This document shows positions 42,179-52,342 of a stretch of 64,000 nt of DNA, piece by piece. Numbering within the stretch: position 1 is the first letter of the stretch; each line of letters opens with the position of its first letter. Below the pieces are notes generated by a model. That model worked only from the letters and a program-made list of their open reading frames with translations. It had not been told where the DNA came from and searched no databases. Source of the DNA: an uncultured Alphaproteobacteria bacterium (GTDB lineage: Bacteria > Pseudomonadota > Alphaproteobacteria > Methylaequorales > Methylaequoraceae); assembly GCA_902523675.1 (NCBI GenBank), contig CABZAL010000006.1:1-64000 (forward strand), written 5' to 3'. A program made the position numbers and the translations under genes.

Positions 42179-44239
42179 TTAGATTCTATTTTCAATCTGC
42201 TTTTTAAAATTTTCTAAATACCTTTTAATATCTTCACTGTTAGCTCGCTCGATTACTTTTTGTGATAATTCAAGGCATTCTTTTAATGAAATAAAATTAA
42301 TAAATTGTTTGACCTTTAATATTCTTGATGTACTCATTGACAGTATATCTATTCCCATTCCAATAAGCAAAGCTGTAAAAAAAACGTCACCAGCCATCTC
42401 ACCGCAAATACTCACAGGTATATTAGCATTTTTTCCAGCTTCAGAAGTCATTTTGATTAATTTAAGTACAGATAAGTGCCCAGGATCATATATTTTTGCC
42501 ACAGTTTCATCTCCCCTGTCAATTGCTAATGTGTACATTGTCAAATCATTAGTACCAATGGCAAAAAAATCACAATGCTTCGCTAAAGAGTCTGAAATTA
42601 ATGCAGCTGCCGGTGTTTCTATTAAAACTCCGATCTCAGGAATTTTATTTGAGATTTTTATTTTATTTTTTTTTAATTTTTTTCTTACATTTAAAATTAT
42701 CTTCTTGGCTTCTAGAAATTCGCTCACATTTGAAACCATTGGAAGCATGATTCTTAAGTTACCATAAAAACTTGCTCGTAAAATTGCTGAAATTTGTTTC
42801 TCAAAAATTTTTGGAAATGCAAGAGTTAATCTTATTGCTCTTAGACCTAAAGCTGGATTAGGTGAAGGAGGAATGAGTTTTTCAAAAGATTCTATTTGCT
42901 TATCATTACCTATATCCAAAGTTCTGATTGTAAGCTGTTTATTTTTAAGTCCATACAAAGAATCTTTTATGAGCTGGAATTGTTCATTTTCTGAAGGAAA
43001 ATTTTTTCTGTTCATATATAAATATTCACTTCTAAAAAGTCCAATTCCATCAATTCCCTTTTCCATGGCATCCTTTACCTCCTGAGATGTGTCAACATTT
43101 GCCTCAACAAAGATTCTTTTTTTATCGATTGTTAGTGGTGAAATATCTTTGAATGAAGTTAATTTTAGATTTTGATTATTTTGATCCTCAATGATATTTG
43201 AATATTTTCTTATAGAAGTGTTACTTGGATTTCTAATTACAAATCCATTATCACCATCAATAATTATTTTTTCACCATTTTTAAGAACTTCTAAAATACC
43301 TTTAACACCAACCACAGTTGGAATTGATAACGAACGAGCAATAATTGCAAAATGTCCTTCTGGTCCGCCCTGCTCACTTATCAAACCGGAAATTTTATTT
43401 TTTTGAAGTACCATTAAATCTGCTGCACTTAATTCTTCAGATATAACTACTTTATTGTTTAAATCATGTTTTATTTTTTTTCCTAATTTATCCAATTTCA
43501 AATTATTTATAATACGTTTACAAACGTCCTTAACATCATCAAATCTCTCTCTAAAATAACTATCTTTTATTTTTTTATACTGTTCTTCGTGCTTTCTATG
43601 CTCATCAACAATTGACCATTCAGCATTTATTAATTTTTTTTGTATATTTTTTCGTGCATCATTAACAAGACTAGAAGATCTCAACATTAAAACATGGGCT
43701 TCCAATATAAATTTCATCTCGTTATTACCCGACGAGTTTTTTGATTGAATACTTTTAATTAATTTATTTAGTTCAAATACCGACTTTTTCACGGCACCAT
43801 TAAATCTTTCAATCTCTTTCTTAATATCATCCTTGCTAATTTTGTAGTGAGAAAAAGCCAACCCAACTGATTCTTTTAAAAAACACTCTCCAATAAATAC
43901 ACCTGAAGAGACACCTATACCCTTATAAATTTTTTCTTTAATGTTGGCTTGTTTGATTTTTTTTTCTTCTCCAAAGTTATTTTTTATTAACTCAGTCAGT
44001 TGCTGCAAATCTGAAGAAGACCTTTTTCCTCTACATTTAATTTCTATATTTGAACCTTGTTTGGCAGCTAAAGACATCAAGCCTAAAATAGAAGTGCCGC
44101 AAACTGAATACTTTCCAGATTTAACAGATACCCTAGAAGAAAGCTTTGAAGAAATTTTAACAAATTTAGCAGCTGCTCTAGCATGAAGACCAAGCTTATT
44201 TGTTATTTGAATTTTTTTAACTGATAATTTATCAGTCAA
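42179..44239 (-). CDS. HPr-Enzyme I fusion phosphotransferase
   Basis: N-terminal HPr (GLHARAAAKFV; CGTSILGLMSLAA) then EI (GGPEGHFAIIARSLSIPTVVG; GTNDLTMYTLAIDRGDE). Confidence 0.93.
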   Translation of the reverse strand: MTDKLSVKKIQITNKLGLHARAAAKFVKISSKLSSRVSVKSGKYSVCGTSILGLMSLAAKQGSNIEIKCRGKRSSSDLQQLTELIKNNFGEEKKIKQANIKEKIYKGIGVSSGVFIGECFLKESVGLAFSHYKISKDDIKKEIERFNGAVKKSVFELNKLIKSIQSKNSSGNNEMKFILEAHVLMLRSSSLVNDARKNIQKKLINAEWSIVDEHRKHEEQYKKIKDSYFRERFDDVKDVCKRIINNLKLDKLGKKIKHDLNNKVVISEELSAADLMVLQKNKISGLISEQGGPEGHFAIIARSLSIPTVVGVKGILEVLKNGEKIIIDGDNGFVIRNPSNTSIRKYSNIIEDQNNQNLKLTSFKDISPLTIDKKRIFVEANVDTSQEVKDAMEKGIDGIGLFRSEYLYMNRKNFPSENEQFQLIKDSLYGLKNKQLTIRTLDIGNDKQIESFEKLIPPSPNPALGLRAIRLTLAFPKIFEKQISAILRASFYGNLRIMLPMVSNVSEFLEAKKIILNVRKKLKKNKIKISNKIPEIGVLIETPAAALISDSLAKHCDFFAIGTNDLTMYTLAIDRGDETVAKIYDPGHLSVLKLIKMTSEAGKNANIPVSICGEMAGDVFFTALLIGMGIDILSMSTSRILKVKQFINFISLKECLELSQKVIERANSEDIKRYLENFKKQIENRI

Positions 44240-44643
44240 TTTTTTTTGTCCTCAAAAAAAGTAGATGCTGCGTTAATATACTTTCTTCCTGATTCTTGAG
44301 AAATTTTTACAAGTTGATCTAAGTTTAATTTTGTTCTGGAGGATACCATTTTTATGAGCATAGGCAGGTTGACTCCAGCTATAACCTCTGTTTTTCCATC
44401 AATAATTGTTGAGATAGCTAAATTTGAAGGTGTGCCTCCAAACATATCCGTGGTAACGATGACGCCCTTACCACAATCAACTTTATCAATGGCCTCCAAT
44501 ATTTCTGATCTTCTTTTTTCCATATCATCTTCTGGAAATATACAAACATCGATGATATTCTTTTGCTGACCGACAACATGTTCTAAGGCTACAATAAATT
44601 CCTTAGCAAGTTTTCCATGGGTTACAATAACAATACCTATCAT
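44236..44643 (-). CDS. PTS mannose-family EIIA-like protein
   Basis: IGIVIVTHGKLAKEFIVALEHVVG; VIVTTDMFGGTPSNLA. Confidence 0.92.
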   Translation of the reverse strand: MIGIVIVTHGKLAKEFIVALEHVVGQQKNIIDVCIFPEDDMEKRRSEILEAIDKVDCGKGVIVTTDMFGGTPSNLAISTIIDGKTEVIAGVNLPMLIKMVSSRTKLNLDQLVKISQESGRKYINAASTFFEDKKN

Positions 44644-45488
44644 TTTTTTAAGTCTCTATGCTCTAAAGAAATCTCAATTTTTGTGCTAAAAATATCTTTA
44701 CTAAATTTTTCAGCCATCATGACTGATCTATGTATACCACCAGTGCAACCAAAAGCAATAGTGAGAAATTTTTTACCTTCAATTAAAAAGGCTGGTATTA
44801 TTTTTTTGTGTGTTTCTAAAAAGAGTTTATAAAAGTTTTTAAAGTTTATTTGTCCAGAAATATAATTAATAACCTTACGATCTTTTCCAGTTAATTTTTT
44901 TAGTTCGCTTATATAAAAGGGATTTTTTATAAAACGCATATCTACCACTATATCAGCTTCTCTTGGTATTCCGTACTTATAGCCAAAAGAAAGGATTCTT
45001 AAATTTAGTTTTAAATGCTGGCTAGTAGAATAATTGGTCTCTAAAATCCTTCTTAAATTTGGCAAATTTAAATTTGTTGTATCAATTATATTATCTGCAA
45101 TCTCTTTTAATGGTTTTAACCAAAATTTTTCTTGTTCAATGATATCGTTAATCGGGATATCAAGTTTTAATGGATGAGGACGTCTTGATTCTTTAAATCT
45201 GTCAATCAGTGTTGAAGATTCACAATCAAAATAAACTAAATGAATGTTAAATGATTTTCTATTACATTTAATAAATGTTGAAATATCTTTACCATTAAAA
45301 TCTCTACTTCTAACATCGATACCAAATGAAAAAAATCCTGCTAATTTTTTTTCGGTAATTATTGGTAATAAAGAAAAAGGTAAATTATCAACAGCCTCGT
45401 ATCCAAGGTCTTCAAAAATTTTCAAAGCTGTGGATCGCCCAGCACCTGAAAGACCTGTAACAATTATTAGTTTGCTCTTTTCATCCAC
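44640..45488 (-). CDS. rapZ: RNase adapter protein RapZ
   Basis: VTGLSGAGRSTALKIFEDLGYEAVDNLP; AFGCTGGIHRSVMMAE. Confidence 0.96.
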   Translation of the reverse strand: MDEKSKLIIVTGLSGAGRSTALKIFEDLGYEAVDNLPFSLLPIITEKKLAGFFSFGIDVRSRDFNGKDISTFIKCNRKSFNIHLVYFDCESSTLIDRFKESRRPHPLKLDIPINDIIEQEKFWLKPLKEIADNIIDTTNLNLPNLRRILETNYSTSQHLKLNLRILSFGYKYGIPREADIVVDMRFIKNPFYISELKKLTGKDRKVINYISGQINFKNFYKLFLETHKKIIPAFLIEGKKFLTIAFGCTGGIHRSVMMAEKFSKDIFSTKIEISLEHRDLKK

Positions 45489-45903
45489 TAAATCTCTCGT
45501 TAAGTTTCAATTTAATTTTTGCAACTGCAGAAATTTCATTCGGTTCAAGTTCCAAATGTGGAAAATTTAAACCTAATAATCTTTTTATATTTTTTGGATA
45601 CAATCGCTCAGTTTTTTTTTGCACAAGGCTAACTATTATTTTCATCTTCACATTCTCAACATAAGGAACTTTTATTATTCCCATACCTCTTACCTCAAGA
45701 AGGCCATATATTGCCTCAATAGAAAAAAGAAAAATTTCATCTTGTCTTTTCAAACAAAGAGTCTGATCATCACTAATTAATGTTCCTCCTGAATCAATTA
45801 ATCTCAAAGCTAAATCTGACTTTCCAGAACCTGAATGCCCAATAATTAGAATTCCGTTATCTTCCACTGCTACAGAAGAACCATGTATTCTTTTTGAAAC
45901 CAT
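45481..45903 (-). CDS. hprK: HPr kinase/phosphorylase (short alphaproteobacterial form)
   Basis: HGSSVAVEDNGILIIGHSGSGKSDLALRLID; LEVRGMGII. Confidence 0.93.
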   Translation of the reverse strand: MVSKRIHGSSVAVEDNGILIIGHSGSGKSDLALRLIDSGGTLISDDQTLCLKRQDEIFLFSIEAIYGLLEVRGMGIIKVPYVENVKMKIIVSLVQKKTERLYPKNIKRLLGLNFPHLELEPNEISAVAKIKLKLNERFSG

Positions 45904-45905
45904 TT

Positions 45906-46385
45906 CTACATTTTATCTAATTGATTAGATTTTAACTTCTTGTTCAAAACTTTTATTGTGGTTTTGTAATTAAATTTAGTAGTAGAAGAAAACTTTAAGT
46001 CAAACTCATCAAAATCTTTTAATGCTTTGTTTAATCCAAATAACATAATATGCAGACCCTGAGGTTGTAAGTAGAGTTCACTTCGGGCATTAATTTTAAT
46101 TTGTTCTAATTTTTTCATCACTGAAATATCATTTTTTAAAATCCTTGTATGAAATTCACCCTTTTTAGCACAATCGCACGAAACTGAATCTAAAACTATA
46201 TCCTCATTAGAGTTATTAAAAATGGATATGTAAATTGAAGTACTTTTTTGAGTTGGAAAAGTCTCAAAAGTGTATCCTCCATGAAGACTTAAACCTTCAT
46301 TTGCGAAAGTAAATTTATAAAATAAAAAAAAGAAGAGAAAAATCAGCTTTTTTAAATCAAGGAATTTTTTAGTTAAAAAAATCAT
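45906..46385 (-). CDS. Copper chaperone PCu(A)C
   Basis: Signal peptide; SIYISIFNNSNEDIVLDSVSCDCAKKGEFHT...LQPQGLHIMLFGL. Confidence 0.85.
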   Translation of the reverse strand: MIFLTKKFLDLKKLIFLFFFLFYKFTFANEGLSLHGGYTFETFPTQKSTSIYISIFNNSNEDIVLDSVSCDCAKKGEFHTRILKNDISVMKKLEQIKINARSELYLQPQGLHIMLFGLNKALKDFDEFDLKFSSTTKFNYKTTIKVLNKKLKSNQLDKM

Positions 46386-46433
46386 TTTTAATCACCACAT
46401 ACTATATTATCACTAATTTAAGATTTTGTACTT

Positions 46434-47237
46434 ATGGATAATAAAAATATCAATTTTATTTCAAGACAATTAATGAGATCCTCAACAAAGGGATATCTTT
46501 CTACTGAATTTTGTAAAAAAAATAAGGAGAAAGTCAAAATCACACATTTAAAAAAACCTATTCCATTTTGTTCTTTTATAATGACTGCTTTTGATTATGA
46601 CGGAACTCCTTTATTATTATTGTCAGAATTATCGGAACATACGAATAATTTAAAAGATAATAATATCGCTTCATTGATGTTCTACGAAGAAATAAAAAAT
46701 GAAAGTTTTTTTCCAACGTTTAATTATAAAAAAATTAGATTCAGATGTAGTTATGAAGATCCAATGTCTAGACCAAGACTCACCCTTCTGGGTAAATTAG
46801 AACTATCTTCCTCAATCAATCATAAAAATCGGTTCATTAATAGACATCCAGCTTCAAAACTCTATGCAAATTTTGCTGATATGAAAATGTATAAGTTTAA
46901 TATCATTAAAGGTCACCTTACTGGAGGTTTTGCAATGGTTAAGTGGTTCGAAAAAGATGACCTAATATACAAAATTACAACGGGTTTTGAAGAAAATGAG
47001 TTTGGGGTAATGCAACATATGAATGAAGAACATCAAATGAGTATTAATCTATATGCAAATAAACTATTAAATGAAAAAAAGAAAAGAAATTGGAAAATCA
47101 CAGGCATTGATCCCGAAGGGTTTGACATCAGAAATGGTAAAAACTTCAATAGGTTAATTTTCCAAAAATCTTTGAAAAATTCAAAGCAATTAAGGAAAGA
47201 ATTTGTCTTGCTTCATAAGAAGGCATCCACTCTTTAG
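46434..47237 (+). CDS. HugZ-like pyridoxamine 5'-phosphate oxidase/DUF2470 protein
   Basis: RQLMRSSTKGYLST; FSALL-like split-barrel; C-terminal MQHMNEEHQMSINLYA. Confidence 0.88.
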   Translation: MDNKNINFISRQLMRSSTKGYLSTEFCKKNKEKVKITHLKKPIPFCSFIMTAFDYDGTPLLLLSELSEHTNNLKDNNIASLMFYEEIKNESFFPTFNYKKIRFRCSYEDPMSRPRLTLLGKLELSSSINHKNRFINRHPASKLYANFADMKMYKFNIIKGHLTGGFAMVKWFEKDDLIYKITTGFEENEFGVMQHMNEEHQMSINLYANKLLNEKKKRNWKITGIDPEGFDIRNGKNFNRLIFQKSLKNSKQLRKEFVLLHKKASTL

Positions 47238-50062
47238 TGGGCCTCAGCCCAATTCAAACCATTTCCAATTTCAGCTCTCAATGGAACCGAAAAATTTAGA
47301 ACTGGCTTGTAACAGACCTCCATTATAGAAGCTATTTTTCTAGGAACACTCTCAATTTCACTTTTGGGAATCTCAAATATTAATTCGTCATGAACCTGTA
47401 ACAACATTTTTGTCTTTAAATTGTTTGAGGAGATGTATCTGTCAATTTGAATCATTGATCTTTTTATCATGTCAGCAGCACCACCCTGAATAGGTGCATT
47501 TATAGCAGATCGTTCACCAAAATTTCTTCGTGCGGTATTTTTGTCATTAATAAATGGTATGAAAATTTTTCTGCCAAAAAGGGTCGAAACAAACCCATTA
47601 TCTTTACAATACTTAATCGTTGAACTCATATAGTTTTCAATTCCGGGATATCTTCTGAAATATTTTTTGATATAATCTTTGGCTTCAGAATTTGAAATAT
47701 TTAATTGGTTAGCTAGACCATACGGCGAAATTCCATAAATAATGCCAAAATTAATTGTTTTTGCTCTTCTTCTAAGTTCTGCGGTTAATTCAGATTCATT
47801 AACCTGAAATACTTCCATTGCAGTCAAACTGTGTATATCGTTATTATTTTTAAAACCTTTAATTAGATTCTCAATTTTTGCAACATGAGCCAAAATTCTA
47901 AGCTCAATTTGAGAGTAATCGATTGAAACTAATTTGTGATCTTTTTTTGAAATAAATGAACTTCTAATTTTTTTTCCCTCATCTGTTTTAATTGGTATGT
48001 TTTGTAAGTTTGGATCATTCGATGATAATCTTCCAGTTGTAGTGCTAGCTAGACCGAAAGAAGTATGAACTCTCTCTGTCTCCTTATTAACTCTTATAAT
48101 TAAACCTTCACAATATGTCGTTTTTAATTTATTAAATTGTCTCCAGTCAAGAATATTATTTGCAATAGCTACATTTTCGTTTTTTAGCTTTTCAAGTATA
48201 GCTACATCTGTTTGATAATTTCCACTCTTTCCCCTTTTTCCGAATGGAAGCTTCATTTTTTCAAATAAAACTTCACCTAATTGCTTAGGGGAGCCTACAT
48301 TAAATTTTTCTCCAACTTTATCAAAAATAATTTTTTCAATTTTGGAAATTTTTTCTTCAAACTCACATGTTAATTGTTTTAATTTTTCAATGTTAATTTT
48401 AATTCCATTTAACTCCATGTTTAAGATTATTGATATAAGGGGTTTTTCCATGTAAAAATAGAATGAATATTGTTTGTTTTTAAGAAGTTTATTTCTAAAT
48501 ATTTTCCATAATCTAAAAGTAATATCTGCATCCTCTGCAGCATATGTAGCCGCTGTGTTGATATCAACATAATCAAAAGTCTTTTTTCCCTTATCTTTCA
48601 ATATAACTGAAGAAAACTTTAGTGTATCATGGTGAAGATATAACTTTGATAAATCATCGAGTTTATGCGAATGTTTTCCAGAATTAAGAACATACGACAT
48701 TAACATTGTATCATCAAAATTTTGGGTCTTAATATCAAGGCCATTTAAAATTATTAGATCATACTTTATATTTTGACCGATTTTTAATATTGCATTATCT
48801 TCCATAATTGGTTTTATGATTTTAGTGAAAGTTTCCAGATTGAGTTGATTATCTAACAGTCCTTGATCATTTTTATGAGATAGAGGTATGTAACACGAAT
48901 TACTTTCCTCTAAAGACATGGAAAAACCTACAATATCAGCTTCCTTTGCTGATAAACTTGTAGTTTCACAATCAATGGCAACCATTCCTACTTTATAAAT
49001 TTCTTGTATCCATAAGTTTAGTTGCTCCTCATTGTTAATTAGTGAATATTTGTTTTGATCAATTTCATGATAGGTTTCAAACGGTTCACTTTTTTTAACA
49101 TTTAAATCTATTTGATGCTTTTTTTCTTCTGATTTTGTATATTTCGGGGATTCAATAATTTTTTTCTGATCAGGATTCCCAAATTTTGATATAACTTGTG
49201 ATTTAATTCTTGAAAATTCCATACTATCCAAGAAAGTAATCAACTTATTAACTTCCAAGGGTTTAAATCTTAATTTTTCAAGCGAAATTGGTAGTTCTAC
49301 ATCTTCCTTCAAAGTGACTAATTTTTTCGATATTATTGCTAAGTCCTTATTGGATCTAATTTTTTCTCTTCGTTTTACCTGAGGTATTGAAGAGCATTTT
49401 TCTAGTAAATTTTCTAAATTATCAAATTCATTAATTAGCAATGACGCAGTCTTTACACCTATTCCTGGTATGCCTGGGATGTTATCAGACTGGTCACCAG
49501 CCAGTGCTTGAACATCTATTACTTTTTTGGGTTCTACTCCAAATTTTTTTATTACATCCTTTGGGCCAATATCTTTCCTCTTTATTGGATCAAAAAGTGT
49601 AACTTTATATTTTAACAACTGCATCAAATCTTTATCTGAAGAAACTATTGTAACTTTTATTTTCTCATCTATAGCCTTCTTTGAATATGAAGCAATCAAG
49701 TCATCAGCTTCAAAACCCAATGATTGTATAGAGGGAATATTAAACAATTCAGGTACTGTTTTGATTATGTCAAACTGTGGTACTAAATCCTCAGGAGGAT
49801 CTGATCGATTAGCCTTATAATCTTTGTAAATATCATTTCTAAATGTCTTTCTAGCAGCGTCAAAAATAACTGCAACACAAATTCCTCCACCTTTTTCTTT
49901 TTGAATATCCTCTAATAATTTTAAAAGCATATTACAGAATCCAAAAATGGCATTTACAGGTAATCCATCAGATCTTGTCATCATTGGGAGGGCATAATAC
50001 GCTCTAAAAATATAACCTGACCCGTCAACTAGAACTATTTCATCAATATCCTTCTTATTCAT
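47234..50062 (-). CDS. polA: DNA polymerase I
   Basis: 5'-3' exo, 3'-5' exo and pol A motifs (SIDYSQIELRILAH; RRRAKTINFGIIYGIS). Confidence 0.98.
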   Translation of the reverse strand: MNKKDIDEIVLVDGSGYIFRAYYALPMMTRSDGLPVNAIFGFCNMLLKLLEDIQKEKGGGICVAVIFDAARKTFRNDIYKDYKANRSDPPEDLVPQFDIIKTVPELFNIPSIQSLGFEADDLIASYSKKAIDEKIKVTIVSSDKDLMQLLKYKVTLFDPIKRKDIGPKDVIKKFGVEPKKVIDVQALAGDQSDNIPGIPGIGVKTASLLINEFDNLENLLEKCSSIPQVKRREKIRSNKDLAIISKKLVTLKEDVELPISLEKLRFKPLEVNKLITFLDSMEFSRIKSQVISKFGNPDQKKIIESPKYTKSEEKKHQIDLNVKKSEPFETYHEIDQNKYSLINNEEQLNLWIQEIYKVGMVAIDCETTSLSAKEADIVGFSMSLEESNSCYIPLSHKNDQGLLDNQLNLETFTKIIKPIMEDNAILKIGQNIKYDLIILNGLDIKTQNFDDTMLMSYVLNSGKHSHKLDDLSKLYLHHDTLKFSSVILKDKGKKTFDYVDINTAATYAAEDADITFRLWKIFRNKLLKNKQYSFYFYMEKPLISIILNMELNGIKINIEKLKQLTCEFEEKISKIEKIIFDKVGEKFNVGSPKQLGEVLFEKMKLPFGKRGKSGNYQTDVAILEKLKNENVAIANNILDWRQFNKLKTTYCEGLIIRVNKETERVHTSFGLASTTTGRLSSNDPNLQNIPIKTDEGKKIRSSFISKKDHKLVSIDYSQIELRILAHVAKIENLIKGFKNNNDIHSLTAMEVFQVNESELTAELRRRAKTINFGIIYGISPYGLANQLNISNSEAKDYIKKYFRRYPGIENYMSSTIKYCKDNGFVSTLFGRKIFIPFINDKNTARRNFGERSAINAPIQGGAADMIKRSMIQIDRYISSNNLKTKMLLQVHDELIFEIPKSEIESVPRKIASIMEVCYKPVLNFSVPLRAEIGNGLNWAEAH

Positions 50063-50202
50063 TTTCTTTTGAATTTCATACTACAATATGGACAAGTTGT
50101 AACCTTTGTATTCGATACCTCAAGATAGATTCGTGGGTGACCGTCGGATTTGTCTTTTCCATCACAAAATATTTTATTTTCTTTAACTAATTTTAAATCC
50201 AT
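50059..50202 (-). CDS. Zinc-finger (zf-CHCC) domain small protein
   Basis: Not in ORF track: MDLKLVKENKIFCDGKDKSDGHPRIYLEVSNTKVTTCPYCSMKFKRK*; C..GHPRIYL..CPYC pattern; overlaps the polA start by 4 bp. Confidence 0.85.
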   Translation of the reverse strand: MDLKLVKENKIFCDGKDKSDGHPRIYLEVSNTKVTTCPYCSMKFKRK

Positions 50203-50279
50203 TTGAAAAAATGCTTTCTTATATTTAAATTTATATCAATATATTTATCTTAACATAAACTTTTTTTATCTCTAATCTA

Positions 50280-51203
50280 ATGTCAAGGCCTAAAAATTTT
50301 GTAATTGAAGTTGAAAATTTATTTAAAAAATATAATGGTGAAATTATTGCTTTAAATAATATTAACCTAAAAATTCCTCAAGGTTCTATTTTTGGACTTT
50401 TAGGTCCAAACGGAGCAGGAAAGAGTACTTTTATAAATATTTTAGCAGGACTTGTAAATAAAACATCTGGGAAAGTAAAAATTTGTGATGTAGACATAGA
50501 TGTCAATCCTAAAACCGCTAGAGGATCAATAGGGGTAGTTCCTCAAGAAATCAATATAGATCCATTTTTTACACCGATTCAAATTTTAAATTTACAGGCA
50601 GGCTTTTATGGTCTGAAAAAAAAGGATATGAATAATAATCTGATACTAAAAGAAATCAATCTGTCTGATAAGGCTAATGCATATTCTAGGAGTTTGTCAG
50701 GTGGTATGAAAAGAAGATTAATGGTAGCTAAAGCAATGGTACATTCACCACCTGTTTTAGTTTTAGACGAGCCTACTGCTGGGGTAGATATTGAATTAAG
50801 AAAAAAATTATGGGCTTATATTAAAAAATTAAATACGTCCGGAACAACTATAATTCTTACTACACATTATTTAGAAGAGGCTGAAAATTTGTGCGATAAT
50901 ATTGCAATTATAAATCGAGGGAGTCTTGCAGCATGTGATACAACTAATAAGTTATTGGCTACAATTCAAAGTAAAGAAATCAATGTTGAAGTGGAAAAAA
51001 TTTTTAATAAGGTTCCTTCTAACTTGAAGGATTACTTAATTACTTCAAATGAAAACACTTTTACACTAAAATACAAAAAAAATGAAATTAGCACTGGACA
51101 AATGATTGATTTAATAAAGCAAAATGGATTAAAAATAATTGAAATCTCTACTCGAGAAACAGATTTAGAAGAAATTTTTTTAAAACTTCTAAATAAACAA
51201 TGA
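50280..51203 (+). CDS. ABC transporter ATP-binding protein (ABC-2/YadG-like)
   Basis: LGPNGAGKSTFINILAGLVNKTSGKV; SLSGGMKRRLMVAKAMVHSPPVLVLDEPTAGVDIELR. Confidence 0.93.
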   Translation: MSRPKNFVIEVENLFKKYNGEIIALNNINLKIPQGSIFGLLGPNGAGKSTFINILAGLVNKTSGKVKICDVDIDVNPKTARGSIGVVPQEINIDPFFTPIQILNLQAGFYGLKKKDMNNNLILKEINLSDKANAYSRSLSGGMKRRLMVAKAMVHSPPVLVLDEPTAGVDIELRKKLWAYIKKLNTSGTTIILTTHYLEEAENLCDNIAIINRGSLAACDTTNKLLATIQSKEINVEVEKIFNKVPSNLKDYLITSNENTFTLKYKKNEISTGQMIDLIKQNGLKIIEISTRETDLEEIFLKLLNKQ

Positions 51204-51247
51204 TTTTTGATAATTGATAAATAATTTTTTAATGGTATTTTTAATTT

Positions 51248-51532
51248 ATGTTAAATCTTATGTGTTTTTTAGTAATTACAGCCTTTTCAAAAATAAGTGT
51301 TTCAGATGAAATAATTAGAGACAGAAGTGGAAATTATTATTTAATGAAGGATGATGGTTCATTTAAAAGATTACCACCACCAAAACCAGGAAAAAAATAT
51401 ATAATTAAAAAAAATACTAAACATTATGAAAATGAAACTAAGAATCCTAGAAGAAGTAAACCTAAGTCAAGATTTGATACTCGGTCTGCAAGAAAGCATT
51501 TGCCTGGGAAAAATACACCCGGAATCCAATAA
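51248..51532 (+). CDS. Small secreted hypothetical protein
   Basis: Hydrophobic N-terminus then basic/proline-rich DGSFKRLPPPKPGKKYIIKK. Confidence 0.5.
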   Translation: MLNLMCFLVITAFSKISVSDEIIRDRSGNYYLMKDDGSFKRLPPPKPGKKYIIKKNTKHYENETKNPRRSKPKSRFDTRSARKHLPGKNTPGIQ

Positions 51533-51607
51533 CTTTAAAAATACAGTAAAAAAAAATTTTAAGCCATATATATTGCAATTTTTATTGTTTTATTATAGAT
51601 TTTTAAA

Positions 51608-52342
51608 ATGGAAAAGTTAGAATTCTCAAAAAAAGAATTAAATAGATTTTTGCTACTCGGAGAAAATAATTCTTATATAACTGATCAGAATTATCCACTT
51701 ATCAGAGCTTTTAAGAGAAAAAATCTTCTTGCTATTTTTTGCACGTTAAGAATAAAAAGAGAAACAACTACAATTAAACTAGGAACTTATCCTAATAATT
51801 CCATGGAAGAGATATACATAAAGTTTGCAGTAGCACAAAAAATAGCCAAAGCTGGTAATAACCCAAATCATGTTTTTGTTTCCAATAAGATTGAAGAAAA
51901 TATATCTAATGATAAAACACTACTAAGTATCACTAACATTTTTCTTAAAGAAAAGAATCTGAATACAAAATACGCAAAAGATTTTGTAAATACCCTTAAA
52001 AAGAATTTACATGAAATATTTGAGAGTCCATTGAAAGAATTTAATAAAACTTATTTATCGCAAAAGATAGATGATTTATTACTGAGAGAAAAAAGAGGAA
52101 CAGCTAAAAATCTATTAAATTATTTGTCTACGTTGCTTAATTTTTCTCTAAAAACAAGATATTTTGGAGATATTGACGAAATATTAAAAATTCTAAACCA
52201 TTGTAGTACTTTAAAGGATAAATATAAAAAAAAATTCGGGAATGAAAAAAATTTAGAAAAATATGAAATTATAAAAATGATAAATAAACTTAATAATAAG
52301 CAATTGCTAAAACTAAAAAAAATGTTGAAGGAATTTAATTGA
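51608..52342 (+). CDS. Integrase arm-type DNA-binding + core-binding (SAM-like) domains, no catalytic domain
   Basis: LRIKRETTTIKLGTYPNNSMEEIYIKFAVAQKIAKAGNNPNHV resembles the P4-type integrase arm domain; NYLSTLLNFSLKTRYF resembles core-binding; ends with no R-HxxR-Y domain. Confidence 0.6.
   Translation: MEKLEFSKKELNRFLLLGENNSYITDQNYPLIRAFKRKNLLAIFCTLRIKRETTTIKLGTYPNNSMEEIYIKFAVAQKIAKAGNNPNHVFVSNKIEENISNDKTLLSITNIFLKEKNLNTKYAKDFVNTLKKNLHEIFESPLKEFNKTYLSQKIDDLLLREKRGTAKNLLNYLSTLLNFSLKTRYFGDIDEILKILNHCSTLKDKYKKKFGNEKNLEKYEIIKMINKLNNKQLLKLKKMLKEFN

Noticed and set aside
51426-51620. Alternative-frame 64-aa ORF
   Set aside because: Overlaps 51248-51532 in another frame with no domain signal.
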